This document shows positions 1 through 11,115 of a stretch of DNA of 64,000 bases, one piece after another. The stretch is taken from positions 730,030 through 794,029 of the forward strand of contig NW_005199684.1 of assembly GCF_000372725.1 (NCBI RefSeq), read 5' to 3'. The notes under the pieces are model-generated. The model did no database searches and was not told the DNA's origin. It saw nothing but the letters and a program-made list of their open reading frames with translations. The translations under genes were made by a program, and so were the position numbers. This DNA comes from Emiliania huxleyi CCMP1516 (taxonomy: Eukaryota > Haptophyta > Isochrysidales > Noelaerhabdaceae). How positions within the stretch are numbered: position 1 is the first letter of the stretch; each line of letters begins with the position of its first letter.

Positions 1-1371
1 CCCCCCTCCCCCACCTGCCCTGCTTACACGCACAGGATAGCATGCCCCGAGAGCGGCGACATTTGCGATTTGGCAGGGGTAACCTGGGAAGGAGGTTTGG
101 TTGTGCTTTTTTTTTGCTCTCGAGGGAATGTTCTCTCGGCGCCCATGGCCTTCTGAGGTTTCGTACTAATGACGTCCTTCTTGGCACTTCGGGCGTCGGT
201 TGTGCGTATCTGTTGTGTCTAATTCCCCCGGTAATGTGTTACGGGTATCGGTCGCTGAGTGGACACTACCTCTAGACCATCATCTACTCTGCTTGCTTCG
301 GCCGTCGGCCGCTCGGTGCACGGTGGTCGAGTGGCTTCCGGATCGAATCGGCAGCTTTGACCCTTATAATTTTTTCACACCTGAGCGGGCCCAATTTTGC
401 TCAGGCACCTCCGAATTCGAAATCGCGTCCTCACGCTTAGCGCTTGGTCTGAGGGAGGGTGTAGAGGATGTAGAGTGTAGAGCGCTGTAGAGCTGTAGAG
501 CTGTAGAGCGCTGTAGAGCGCTGTAGCGCTGTAGAGCTCTACATCCGCCGCGGGACGAACTGCGTGCGTTGTAGAGCGATGTAGAGGCGCTCTACAACGT
601 GAAATCTCTACAACAAACTCTACATCAAAAGCGGCGAACGAGGCACGGTCGCTCTCCGACATGAGGCGCGTTGCACTTGCCAGTGCTGCCCTGGCCTTCT
701 GTCTGCCCGCCCAATGGGTGGCAGGTGCCTCTGCTGCTGTGGCATGCCTCACGGCTGCGACTGGCCGGCGCCTCGGCGCGTCAGCTCGGCTCGGCGTAGC
801 GATAGTGGCCAGCGCAACTCGCCTGGACTCAACGCTCAGCCAGGAGCTCCCGCACGCGCTGGCGCGAGGCATGGCGCATGCAACGCGCAGCAATGCTCGC
901 CTCGCCTCGCGCAAATGCGACCGTCCTCGCAGCCGACAGTCCACCGCCTGCTAAAGAAGCACAGCGACGAATGCGGCACCGGCGACGCACGGCAGGCTGG
1001 TCATGACGCAGTTATAGGGTGTTGTGTGCCGTCAGAGTGACTCTCTGTGTGTCAGGGATAGTCAGGGCTGTCCATCAGAGCTCCAGTAAGCTCGGAGACA
1101 CCCCATTAGCGCGGCTCGACCTCTTTGAGTCACTGCCTTCCCGGCGGTTTGGCTGTAGAGCCTCTACAACAAACTCTACAGCAAAATCGAGCTCTACATC
1201 GCTCTACAACGCACGCAGTTCGTCCCGCGCCCGATGTAGAGCTCTACAGCTCTACAGCGCTCCAGAGCGCTCTACAGCTCTACAGCTCTACAGCGCTCTA
1301 CACTCTACATCCTCTACACCCTCCGCCCTCCCCTCAGCGCTTGGTGTGCGTCCGTTTTTCGTCACGGGTGA
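1..1371 (-). mobile_element. SINE-like dispersed repeat, copy 1, interrupted
   Basis: Positions 1-448 and 1346-1371 match, in the same order, the intact copy at 11820-12380. Shared landmarks are the C-rich start, the block around 117-190 (nearly identical to 12023-12095), the 'gagcgggc..aattttgctc' stretch near 385-405, and the 'tcgtcacggg' end. The 889-bp hAT-like element at 449-1337 sits inside it. The left end is cut by the window edge. The strand is taken from the A/T-rich tail of the intact copy. Short B-box-like strings (for example 'atcgaatcgg' near 345) hint at a tRNA-derived origin, but I could not fold a tRNA. Confidence 0.6.
449..1337. mobile_element. hAT-like non-autonomous DNA transposon, copy 1
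   Basis: The 889-bp element starts with 'ctgagggagggtg' and ends with its inverted form. Both ends carry about 180 bp of diverged inverted repeat made of TGTAGAG/CTCTACA units (about 455-635 and 1155-1335). The 8-bp target duplication 'cgcttggt' lies at 441-448 and 1338-1345, as expected for the hAT superfamily. The interior (about 640-1150) is nearly identical to 34680-35205 in copy 2 and shows no transposase, so the element must move in trans. The family assignment rests on the 8-bp duplication and inverted ends only. Confidence 0.75.
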
Positions 1372-2066
1372 TGTCGTCTCTACACAGTCGCTCTCTTCCT
1401 CAAAGGTTTTGTCTTCTTTGCGATCCTGGACACCTGGAGTATGCCGTCGCCAACTGGCTAATGCGGCTGGAGAAGCGCATCGACGGCGCCGAGGAGAAGG
1501 CACGCGCCGAGGGAGCAGCTGCTGGCGTCGGCACGGCGGGCTCCGGCACAAAGCGCGAGCAAACGCTGCGACACCTTCCCCCCAGCAGCTTCCCGGCACT
1601 TCTCATGCCTGCAGCGTCTGAGCCCGCAGCGGTTGCTCGTGGGGACCAGCGGGCAGATGCTCTTGCGCGACCAACACCTCGATGTGGCTTCGAGGTGGCT
1701 GTACCCTATCGTATACGCAGTCGTGCTAGGTGTGTACTACGGGAGTTAGGACCAAGCTGGCTGCATCAACGGGCGTCCCGTGTACGAGTGCAGGCACTGT
1801 TACTGAGTCTGAGATGGCGCTCGTTGACGGCAAGTAAGTAGTCTCGCCACCGTCAACCACAATGCGGCCCCTTTGTGAGCTGTCTTCGGCTGCTGGACCC
1901 GCCCGCTAAGCTGCTCTCGCATACGCTGCTCAGCCTTAACTGGATCGCGCAGCAAAACAGGCGGCAGCTGCACCGAAAAGAAACGCGCGTTTTGGGTGAG
2001 AAGGGTATCGACTCTTCTTCCGAGATCGACTAACCTCGACTGACCTGGCGAGAAGCTTGGCAAACC
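1372..2066. other. Region without a recognised gene
   Basis: Open frames run through 1400-1760 on both strands, but none gives a recognisable domain. Codon-like GC periodicity is weak and there is no clear splice pattern. The last 200 bases are the likely 5' flank of the homeobox-PAS gene. No promoter motif was identified. Confidence 0.4.
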
Positions 2067-4341
2067 ATGGCAGAAGACCCACAGCCGGCTGCTCCCGCGG
2101 CCGCACCCACGGCCGCGGAGGGCAAGACGCTGCGGTGGCAAATCGGATCGTCCGCTCTGCAGGTCCTCGAGCATGTCTACACCATGGAGCCCTTCCCAGG
2201 CGCGCGCGCGGCCCGGCGGGCCTCTCCCGCGCAGCGCAGCCCTCGCCTCGTCAGCCCCTCCATCTCGCGTCGCGGCCTGCCGCGCGCCGCGCGTGAGCGC
2301 GCAGCCTGCGCCCGGCGACCCTCTGAGCCGATCCGTCCCTCGCGCGCAGGCCTCGAGACGCGCAGAGACCTCGCGCGGCAGCTGAACGTGTCGGCGCGCC
2401 AGGTGCAGGTCTGGTTCCAGAACAAACGACAGCGCGAGCGCAAGATCTCAAAGCAAATGGGCCTCTTCTCGACGCCCGGACTGCCAGACACCCCCGCCAC
2501 CACCGCCGCCAAGGCGGCGGCTTCTGCAGGCAACTCTGGGGGCGGGGCGGGGAGCAGCAGCGCCGACGGAAAGGCGGCCGGCGACGGCGGCGGCGCGGCG
2601 GCGCCGGCGGGGACGGAGGCAGTGGCGGCGGCGGCGGCGGCGGCGGCGGCAGCCGCGGCGGCGGCGGCGGCGGCGGGGGTGAGCGATGCGACCAAGGCCG
2701 GGTCTGTGTTGCCGGGCGCGCTCGGCGGGCCAAAGCTGCCCGCGCTGCCGCTGATGCGCGCTGCGTCCTGCCCGGGGGGCAAGGAGCCGCCGGGGCAGGA
2801 GCCCCGGGGGTCCGGGAGCGGCCCGACCAGCTTGGACGACACGGAGCTGCCGATGGGCCTCGGCAACCAGCCCTTCAGCGGGGCAGCCAAGAAGGGTAGC
2901 GCAAAGGTGCCGGCGGGCCCGAGCGGCGGCGACGCGGGCGGCTCGCTGTCAGATCTGGGGTCGCTAAGCTCGATGCCGTGGCTGGCGAGCCTGCAGGGGG
3001 CATACCCGGAGCAGGCGAAGCAGGCGGAGCTGCATTGCCGCGCGGCGGTCGCAGCGGCGCGCGCCGCGATGGACGGCAACAGCTCGTCGAGTTTGAACAG
3101 CGCGTCGCTCGCGCTGATGGCAAACATGGGAGGGCGGCTCCCCGTGCTGCAGTCGCTGATGTCGCCGCTGGGCGGCACGAGCGCCTCTAGCTTGCTGCTG
3201 CCGGGCGGGCCGTCGCTCTTCGACCCGACAGGCGTCGGCGCGTTCGGCGACATCGACGTGGACAGCTTGCCAGACGACGTGCGCAGCCAGCTGCTCGGGG
3301 AGCTGGGCGAGCGGGGCGACGGCGGTTTCCCGCTGGTGGGGGAGACGAGCACGACCGCGGAGGCGCTGCTGGATCAGATGGATACGGGCGACGGGCCGGC
3401 GCCGGCCGCCGGCCGCCGGCCGGGGCGGCCGTGGCTGCAGCACCCCGCCATCAAGAAGCGGGCGGTGGGCAGCGGGGGCGGCGGCAAGATCGACGGCGTT
3501 CCGCTGCAACGTTCGGGGTGCTCGGGGCTGCTCGACGACATGAGCCTCTCGGGCGCGTCGCCCACCGACGAGACTTCCGACTCGGAGCCGTCCGGCACGT
3601 CGGTCGAGGGCCTCGCCGCCTCGAGTTTCGCGGCCAAGTTTGGCGCGTGCTTGCCGCCCGCAACGGACGCAGAGGCGAGCATGCAGGCGGCGGCCGACGA
3701 GTACGTGCAGGTCATCACCGCGGCGGCGGCGCCCTTCCAGATCGTGTTCGCGTCGGCCGCGTGGATGAGCCTCTGCGAGTACTCAAACCAGGAGGAGGTG
3801 CTCGGCCAGACCCTCGACTTGCTCGACGGGCCGCTGACGCAGCGCGACCGTGCTGAAGACTTGATGGGCTCCATCCGCGACGGGCGGCCGTGCTCGCTCA
3901 ACATCACGCACCACACGCGGACGGGCAAGCCCTTCTCGCACGACGTGCGGCTGGAGCCGTTGCGAGACTCGCAGGGCAAGCTGCATTGCTTCCAGGTACG
4001 GCCGCCGCCACCGCCGCTGCGCCGCCCGCCGTGCTCACTCCCCCCCCCCCTCCCTTCAGGCCACCTCGAGCAACATCGTGATGCTCGACGCAGAGGCCGT
4101 CCCCGCCGCCGCCGCTGCCGCCGCCGAAGCAGCCGCAGCGGTGGCAGCACGGCAGGGCGGGGCAGGGGAGGCTCGGGGCGGGCAGAGCGAGTCCACACCG
4201 ATGAGCCGAACCGATTCGGCGCTGAAAATCAACGATGTTTTGGACCTGTTCACCGAGCCTGGCGCCGACAAGGCCGACAAGGCCGACTCGCCACTCGAGA
4301 GCGAGTCGGCAGTGGTCAACGCTTTCCTCGACCTCGCCTGA
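2067..4341 (+). CDS. Homeobox-PAS domain transcription factor
   Basis: Three exons: 2067-2199, 2350-3995 and 4060-4341 (686 aa). Intron 1 (150 nt) has a GC donor and AG acceptor and splits the homeodomain; intron 2 (64 nt) is GT-AG and splits the PAS domain. Spliced, the homeodomain covers about residues 22-76, with the recognition helix WFQNKRQRERK at 66-76. A long Gly/Ala/Ser-rich linker follows, including an alanine run (2625-2676). A PAS domain covers about residues 495-610 (VITAAAAPFQIVFAS, then the exon 3 strand ATSSNIVMLD). It presumably acts in the nucleus, binds DNA, and uses PAS for sensing or dimerisation; the ligand is unknown. The ATG at 2067 has a good context (accATGg). Both introns are multiples of three or nearly so, so the unspliced frame stays open and could mislead gene callers. 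Confidence 0.85.
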
Positions 4342-4860
4342 TCGGACAGAAATCATAGGACGTCACGGTGCATCACGCCTACTGAGTGAGCGGTCGCCGC
4401 CCCATTCGACATCCTCTCGCTCCCTCTCCAGCCGAGCTGCTGCACGCGCATGCGGGGCACGCACCGTGAGGTGCGGGAGGGGGAGGATGGAGATTTGCCG
4501 CGGCGGGCGACTCTCTCCGTGTTGTGCGCCGCGCTACCCGCGGTGCCCCAAAGCTCCGTTGCTGTGGGATGCTCTGGCGCTTGTTGGCGCCGCCTTCGGA
4601 GCTCTCTGCTGCTCCAGAGCGCCCACCGACTGTGGATTTGACATTGTGTGTGACCCATGTAGTACTGTGTCGTGCGCATCTCTCGCATCCATGTCCCCAA
4701 ATGTCGCTCTCGATGCAGCTTGCAGGATGGCAGCTCTGACACCTCTGTGTTCGTTAGTCAGAGAGAGCTCGCGCGGCGTGTTCACACGGTGACCGGGAGC
4801 ACACACGTAACATGGCTCATGGGGGTCTATTTTTATTCGACTGCGTCAAAGTGCGAGTCA
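4342..4860. other. Convergent intergenic spacer
   Basis: The spacer separates the 3' ends of the homeobox-PAS gene (+) and the EF-hand/IQ gene (-). No conserved frame, repeat or RNA gene is evident; it probably holds both 3' UTRs. Confidence 0.4.
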
Positions 4861-5289
4861 TCACTTGCCCGCACTGAGACCTTGCGCGAGAAGCCCAAGA
4901 AGCGATTCGGGGCTTTGCTGCAGGCCTTGCTCTGATGACGATGTCGTCGACGTCCTGCCCGCGGCCCTGCCTGTTGGGGTCGTTGCGCTTGCCCGCCTGC
5001 AGGCGCTATGCCTCGCACCGCCGCGACCGGCGCCGCCCGGGTCGGTGGTATCTTCCCATTTCACGTCTGCTGGCAGGGCGCGCGACTTCGCTGGTTTCAA
5101 CCTGCCTGCCCGTAGCATTGCCCGAGCGCTCGCGAGGCCTTCCCGCTGCTCCCTGTTCGTCTCCCTAGCCTTGCGGGTCCTCACTGCAGGATGATTAACA
5201 GATGGCAATGCCGCGTGTGTCTGTGATGGCGGCGGCGGCGGCGCTGGCGGCGGCGCTGGCGGCGGCGCTGGCGGCGGCGCTGGCGGCGC

Positions 5290-5379
<90 letters not shown>

Positions 5380-7242
5380 CGGCGGTGGCGCCGGCGACGG
5401 CCCTCGCGTTTGTTCTGTGCGCTTCGTTGCCCTCTGCTGCTCCACACTTTCTTGCTCCGGTGGCGATCGTGGTGGTAGCGACGGCGGAGGAGGTAGCGGT
5501 GATTTCTTCGGTTGCGGAGGCGACGACACATGGCTACCATCATCGTCAATCACGTCCATTGCGCCGCCCGATGCAGACGGTTGCACTGCCCCCTGATGCT
5601 CGACGCTTGCTCCCACAAGTCGGCCACGATGACATCGGCCACGATGTCGTGCTTGTAGCCGCGTCGCGCTCTTTTCGTCTTGTGCGGCGAATTCTTCTGC
5701 TAACCACGCACTGCGCCGCCTATCCGCCTCGGTCCGCCCGTTGCGACCGCGCCAGTGTGCCTGTATCATGGTCACCGTCGTCGAATCCTCTTGGCACGAC
5801 GATTCCGCCGCATACCGCCGTCGCCTGTCCACCTCACCTCGCCCCGTTCGCCTTCGATGTGGTGCTTGCAGCGCCGCCGCCGCCGCCGACGTTTCTGCAT
5901 GGGGTCGGCATTGCTGCTGCGACGCTCCCTGTTCCTCTCTCGCCGCAGTAAGCACTGCCGCTGCTGCAGCTCGCGCAGCCTTGGCGGGGTCCTGCGCAGC
6001 TTGTGCGGGGCCGCCCAGCGAGAGGACTGCCCGCTCACACGCGGTTGGCCTTGCAAGCAGCCAGACGAGGGCGGAATTTGCTGGATCAGTCAGCACCGAG
6101 TCCATGGCAGCCATCATGTCCGACTCCTCCCAGCGGTCCGGGGCATTGTGCAACGCGCGCACCCACGCAGCAGGCCCGAGCAGCTGATGCACCACAGCGG
6201 CCCATGCGTCGAGGCCGCGGCTCGCTCGCGCCGCCGCGACCGACCCTGGATCGGCGCGCCGCAGTGCAAGCCGCACCGCCAGCTCCAGCTTTGCCGAGCG
6301 GCCGCGGACGCACCGCTGCAGCAGCGTCACCGCAGACTCCTTCGAGGGCTCGCTTGCGTGATGATACTTCACAACGTGCGGTTTTTGCGCGGCACTGCCA
6401 TCCTCACCGTCACCCTCCGCCTCCCCGGCAGGCTTCGCCTGCATCGCTACCCCTCGCTCTGCCGCTGCTGCTTCAGCACGATGTCTCCGTCGCTTCGACC
6501 CTTGGGTGGCGGGCTTGCAGGGAAAGAGGTCGATGGCGCGTTCACAGAAGCGCTCGAGGCACGACTGCTTTGTGCGGTAGAGTTGCACCAGCCGGCAGTA
6601 CTCGTCAAATTCGATGGTGCCGGAGCGGTCCTTGTCGCACTCAGAGAAGAGCTCATCGAGCTCGTACCTGTAAGGAAACATGCCCGACTCCTTCATCGCT
6701 CGTCCAAACTCGCGCTGGGTCAGTGCGCCAGAGCCGTCGGCATCGAAGCGGTCAAAGGCATCGCGGAACCTGCGACGCTCGGAGGCCGAGAGCGGCCGCA
6801 GCTGTGCATCCATTTCAGATCGGCGCCGTTGCATGTTCTCTCTCTCTCTGGCCGCAGCCTGCACCCTCGCGCGCTTCAGGACGCCCCGCACTGCCGCCTC
6901 ATCCTCCAACATGCAACCGACGCCTGCTGCAAGGTCGTCGAGAGCGTCGAAACCACGGCCCTCAGCCACTCGGATATCAGAGGCGTCGACCCCATTGTCG
7001 AGGAGGAATGCAATGATCTCGGCGCGTGTCAAAGGCATGCGAGCTACACGACTCGGCCTCACCGAGCTCGCTACGTCGACGCGGGGACGGACGAGTTTCC
7101 CCGGCGGCCGCTTCTCGTTCACAGCCTTGTTATGAGAAGAAAATACGTCCAGTGGCGCTATGCGCTGGTCTGTGAGAGGTTGAGGTGCGAGCCCTGGAGG
7201 CCCTGGGGATGGTTCACAGGCCTCGTTCTCCCCACTGCGCAC
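4861..7242 (-). CDS. EF-hand and IQ-motif protein with long polyproline tract
   Basis: An uninterrupted 793-aa frame, so this is one of the few intronless genes here. Two canonical EF-hand loops lie at residues 167-178 (DADGSGALTQRE) and 203-214 (DKDRSGTIEFDE), so the protein should bind calcium. Three IQ-like segments follow (LLQRCVRGRSAK near 320, then IQAHWRGRNGR and LQARHRGRCHRGR further on), suggesting calmodulin-type light-chain binding. Next come a proline run of about 40 residues with an APPP-repeat tail, and a short basic segment (MLRAGRLKPAK) that vaguely recalls a WH2 motif. A role in calcium-controlled cytoskeleton is inferred. The start could also be the internal Met 69. The C-terminal 40 residues after the proline tract are low complexity, and a missed intron there is possible. 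Confidence 0.7.
5228..5391. repeat. GGC/GCC trinucleotide array
   Basis: About 160 bases of GGC-type triplets with scattered GCT units. They encode the polyproline/APPP tract of the overlapping minus-strand gene. The uninterrupted GGC core lies at about 5294-5370. Such a track is likely length-variable. Confidence 0.9.
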
Positions 7243-7514
7243 TAGTCTATGCGAGGTTGAGGTGCGTGTGACCTTTTCCCCCTTTCCCCCCTTTTTCTCT
7301 TCTCATGTTGTAAAATCGGAGGGTCGAAAAGAAACATACAACGCAAACTAAGTCAAACTAAAGGGCATCTTCACATAAAAGCACAACCCAGGGGCCCGAA
7401 ATCGCACACAGACAGAGAGTCACGCAACACGGGGTCCCACGCGCGCTTGACGCCGACTCGGAGGCCGCACCGGTCAGGCGCGCAGCCGGAGAGATAGGGA
7501 GGTGAGTGAGTGAG

Positions 7515-7583
7515 TATTCTTGATACGAAACCACGACGACACACACCAGTCGACTCGCATCGGTTGCCTCCATGAACGGCGGA
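7515..7583. repeat. Fragment of the foldback element family
   Basis: The segment from 'attcttgatacgaaacc' to 'catgaacggcgga' matches the right arm of the foldback element at 54513-54581 almost exactly. It lies just upstream of the first recognisable GMD exon, so it may mark the break that removed the 5' part of that gene. Confidence 0.7.
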
Positions 7584-7674
7584 GACACACACACACACAC
7601 ACATAGGGGAGGTGTTCAACCACCCATCTTTTCTCTCTGGATGCTGACTCGACCGGACGTGCTGCGCCTTTTAG

Positions 7675-8512
7675 GTCGAGATGATGTGGATGATGATCAA
7701 AAAGGCCGACCCGGCCGTTTTTGTCGTGGCAACGGGAGTGACAAACAGGGGGGCCAGCCCCGCTTGGCACCCTTACTCCGGTGGTAATAACCACCACCTT
7801 TCACTTAGCCACCTTTTTGGCCCCTTCCCCCCCCCCCCCCCGCCCCGCCCCGCCCCGCCCTCCCTCTCCCGTGCCCCCCCTACCCCCCCTACGCCGCCCC
7901 CTCCAGCCCCTCCCCCTCCCCCCACCTCGCCCGCAGGTTCGCTACTTCATCGAGCTCGCCTTTGCGGCGGCCCCTGTGGGCATCACCATCGAGTGGCAGG
8001 GCGAGCGAGTCGGCGAGAGGAAGACCAGCCTGCCCGGAGCCCTCCCTCTGACCCTTCTCGGAACCTTCCTGTGTAGGCGAGGGCGTCGACGAGATCGGCG
8101 TCGACGCGGTGGGGATGCCTAGCCGCGGAAACAAACCTGCCCTGTGCACTCACACTTGCGGGCCACCGTGCCGCACGGAGCACGGCGCGAACCACACGGG
8201 GCCCGTTCCACACTGTGCTCTCGAATGCGTGGCCACTCCGTACGAGGCAGCGCGGCGCAGCGCAATACGCCACGCGCCATTCACCGTACTCCCCCCTCCT
8301 CCGTTTGATTGCGGCAGGCGGACAAGTCGCGCGTCCTGGTGCGGATCGACCCGAAGTACGTCCGGCCGACTGAGGTCGAGCTGCTGATCGGAGACCCGGC
8401 CAAGGCCAAGGAGAAGCTCGGCTGGGTGCCCAAGATCCCGATGCAGGAGCTCTGCAAAGAGATGGTTGCCTCCGACATCGCCCTTGTCGAGAAGGGCGAC
8501 CTCACCTCGTGA
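7675..8512 (+). pseudogene. gmd: GDP-mannose 4,6-dehydratase, 3' part only
   Basis: Four exons encode the C terminus of GDP-mannose 4,6-dehydratase, the enzyme that makes GDP-4-keto-6-deoxymannose for GDP-fucose. They are 7675-about 7740 (VEMMWMMIKKADPAVFVVATG), 7937-8000 (VRYFIELAFAA..IEWQG), 8077-8108 (GEGVDEIGVDA) and 8318-8512 (RIDPKYVRPTEVELLIGDP..KEKLGW, stop at 8510-8512). Introns are GC-AG at 8001-8076 and GT-AG at 8109-8317. The exon 1 donor is uncertain. The whole N-terminal Rossmann region (about 230 residues) is absent from the window; repeat DNA lies where it should be. Either the gene was truncated by a foldback-element rearrangement or the assembly is wrong. The remaining frames are intact, so the loss may be recent. 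Confidence 0.85.
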
Positions 8513-9100
8513 GACCACCTTCCGTGCGCGCGAGATTGCATGTGAAAATCATGGTGTAATGGGACGTACATCTCTCTCTTGTGTGACCGTCTGCTGCTAC
8601 TGCTTTATCTCTTGGTCCCCCCACTTGCTGCGCGTGGTGCCGAGTGCGAGTCGCGAGTCCGAGTGCCGACGGCCCGAGAGCGCGCGGCGCTCAGGCCACA
8701 GGCGGTCGTGACGGGGTGGGTCACCACTGGTCCAGTGCGTGCGGTCGATCGAGCGCGTGTGAAAAGGGCGTGTGTTATCCTATATGTCTTTTAAAAATGC
8801 GAAATATAAACAATAAAAAAACATAGAGTTAAGACTCTCTCGCTAGGACACACATGGGCAGCTCTGTCCATCTTTTCGGCGCGAGTGCCGGGAGACGACC
8901 CGCAGTGCACACATAGAGTCAGAGAGACGCGCGCCCCCGCGCTTCTCTCGTCTCCTCCGACTCCAAACCCATCCCATCAAATCACGGACAAGACAGAACG
9001 CGCACCACACGAAGACACAATAGGAAACAGGAAAGTAGCTCTCGCCTACAACCTCACACATCGACCTCCTCCGCGGCGAGACGACCAACCCGCGAGCGCA
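8513..9100. other. Intergenic, no gene seen
   Basis: An A-rich stretch with an AATAAA-like string near 8805-8815 could be the polyadenylation region of the upstream plus-strand exons. No conserved coding frame is seen. Confidence 0.4.
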
Positions 9101-10913
9101 CTATCGCTCTGCAGGGCCCTCATCCTCACCGCCCCCCTCGCCCTCCGTGGCCGGCGCGATCCCGTCGACCAATTCCGGTCCCGGCGCGGCAGAGTCCGCC
9201 TCATAGAGAGACTCGAGCATGGCGCGAGCCTCGTTGGCGCCTGGACCTTGAGGGGGGCGGGAGGGGGGTCACCTTTGGGTTTGGGAGGGCTGGGAGGGCC
9301 GGGAGGGGCGGGAGGGGCGGGAGGGGCGGGAGGGGCGGGAGGGGGGGGAGGGGGGGGAGGGGCGGTGGCAGCGCGCACCCAATCCCGGCTGTTGACTCCC
9401 AAACGACGCACCGCTCTGCGAGGCGCCGTCCGCCCCGCCGCCGCCGTCCGCCCCGCCGCCGCCGTCCGCCCCGCCGCCGCTCGCGCCGCCGCTCGCGCCG
9501 CCCTCGGGCACAGCAGCGTCGGAGCTGGCGGGGGCTGCTGAGCTGGCGGGCCCTGCTGGCGGTGAGGCGGCGCCGGGAGAGGCGGCTGCGCTCCCGCTCC
9601 CTCCGCCGCTGCACGAGAGTCCGAGGCTGCTCGGCGCCAGGGTCGGCGCGCCTCTGCCCTGCGAGTCTGGCTCCATGGGCGCCCCGAGCGACGCCTCGCC
9701 GTCGTAGACCTCGACCACCTCGTCCACGAGGCAGACGTCGAGTGGGTCGAGCCCGTCCCCGTCCTCGTCCCCGTCGCCGCCGAGCGGGTCCGGGTCGATG
9801 TAGTCGAGCACCTCTTCGAGCAGCAGCTGGCGCGGCTTGGGCGCCGCGCCGCCGCGCTCAGCGAGCGTGGCACGGCAGCGGAGCGCGGCGGCCTCTTCGC
9901 GGAAGCAGACGACGGAGCGGGTCCCGTTGAGGGAGAGCGAGAAGAAGAAGGCGTCGCTCGTGTGCGCGTCGTACGTCAGCACCCAGACAGAGTCCTCAAG
10001 CGGGTCTGGGTAGTCCTCCGCCTGTGGCGGTGCGCGAGGACACCGTAACGACGAAAGGAAAGACGCGGGCCGTCGGACGCAGCGAATGCGACTGCGACGC
10101 AGCCGAGGACAGCCGAGCCAGCGTGTCTTCTAGCGCGCTGGCCAGAGTCCCCAGGACCCGTGTTCCGCATCTAGGGCCCTCCGCCCGACGGTCGGCATAA
10201 AGCTCGTCCGGCACCATCGTGAAGGACACGGCGAGCGGCGGCGGCGGCGGCGGGACGCCCATCGAGATGTAGGGCGAGAGCAGCTCGCCGGCCGACGCGG
10301 CGGCGCCGGGGCCCGCGGGGAGCAGGTCGCCCCGCAGCACGAGCGCGACGCGGAAGTGCGCCTCTCGTGAGGAGACGACCAGAGCCTCGAGATCGAGTGC
10401 CTGGATGCTGGGCTCTCCCTCCTCCAGCTCGTGGATGACGGAGGCGGCGTACGCCTTCGCCTCCTCCTCGTCCTCGAAGGCGACCACCGAGTGCACCGGC
10501 TTTCGAGACGCCTCCGCCTCCGCCTCGTCGGGCGGCAGCTCAATCGAGTAGACAGCCTCGTCTTCGGTATCTGGGTCGAAGACGAGCACAAATGCGTGCG
10601 GAATGGAGCCCAACCGGGAGAGGAGCGCGTCGTTCGCCTGCACCTCACGCATGCGGCATCGCAGCTCCTCCATCATCGGCGCGTCGGAAAGCTCGTCGTC
10701 GTTGCCCTCGGCATCGCCGGACGGCGCAGACAGCAGCACACTAGCCCGCAAGCCGGGCACAGCGGGATGCCGGCTGACGCTGGCCCGCAAGCTGGGCACA
10801 GCGGCAGGGCCGGACAGCAGCAGCGCTGGCGCTGGGACAAGGAATGACAGGATCAGCAAGGCCGCGGAGCAAGGCCGCGGCGTGAAGGTGCACCCGCCCG
10901 ACGACATGGGCAT
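9101..10913 (-). CDS. DUF3110-like protein, probably plastid-targeted
   Basis: Exons on the minus strand: 10185-10913, 9412-10021 and 9101-9240, with phases that fit exactly (492 aa). The 10022-10184 intron has a probable GC donor; the 9241-9411 intron is GT-AG and G-rich. The N terminus has a hydrophobic signal-like segment (ALLILSFLVPAPALLL) followed by a Ser/Arg/Ala-rich stretch, as in bipartite plastid targeting. The body contains a segment resembling DUF3110 (HAFVLVFDPDTEDEAVYSIE.. then HSVVAFEDEEEAKAYA). A second, shorter copy of the pattern opens exon 2 (VWVLTYDAHTSDAFFFS..SVVCFREEAAAL). DUF3110 proteins are typical of cyanobacteria and plastids; their function is unknown. Start chosen at Met 10913 because the hydrophobic segment follows directly. 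Family assignment is by eye. Confidence 0.6.
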
Positions 10914-11024
10914 TGTGATTCCCCAAGGCTTTTTCTTCCTGCCCCTTAATTTGGGCGTCTCCCGCCTTACTCCCAGCCCGGCATCTCTCTCGTCGTGCAC
11001 TCAGAGTCTGTTGTGTTGTTGACT

Positions 11025-11115
11025 GCCAGTGAGAAGCTGGAGGAAGGTCGCCAGTGGAGATGAAACCGCAGTGGAGTTGTGGATGGAGTCCGCCAGTCCG
11101 CCGAGCACGGGGGAG
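11025..11115. repeat. Dispersed repeat, copy also at 36095
   Basis: 'gactgccagtgagaagctgg' and the following 70 bases resemble 36098-36180 closely (same order, a few substitutions and short gaps). No terminal structure was found, so the element type is unknown. Confidence 0.6.

Noticed and set aside
375-944. 189-aa minus-strand open frame, and a sister frame at 34312-34986
   Set aside because: Both run through the same hAT-like element and its CTCTACA arrays; the shared protein reflects repeated DNA, not a conserved gene, and no transposase motif is present.
1400-1760. Possible exon reading LEYAVANWLMRLEKRIDGAE
   Set aside because: Protein-like for about 30 residues, but without splice sites, neighbours or a recognised family; left as unassigned.
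2177-3352. 391-aa minus-strand frame opposite the homeobox-PAS gene
   Set aside because: Shadow of a GC-rich coding strand; only Pro/Ser/Ala sequence, whereas the plus strand shows clear domains.
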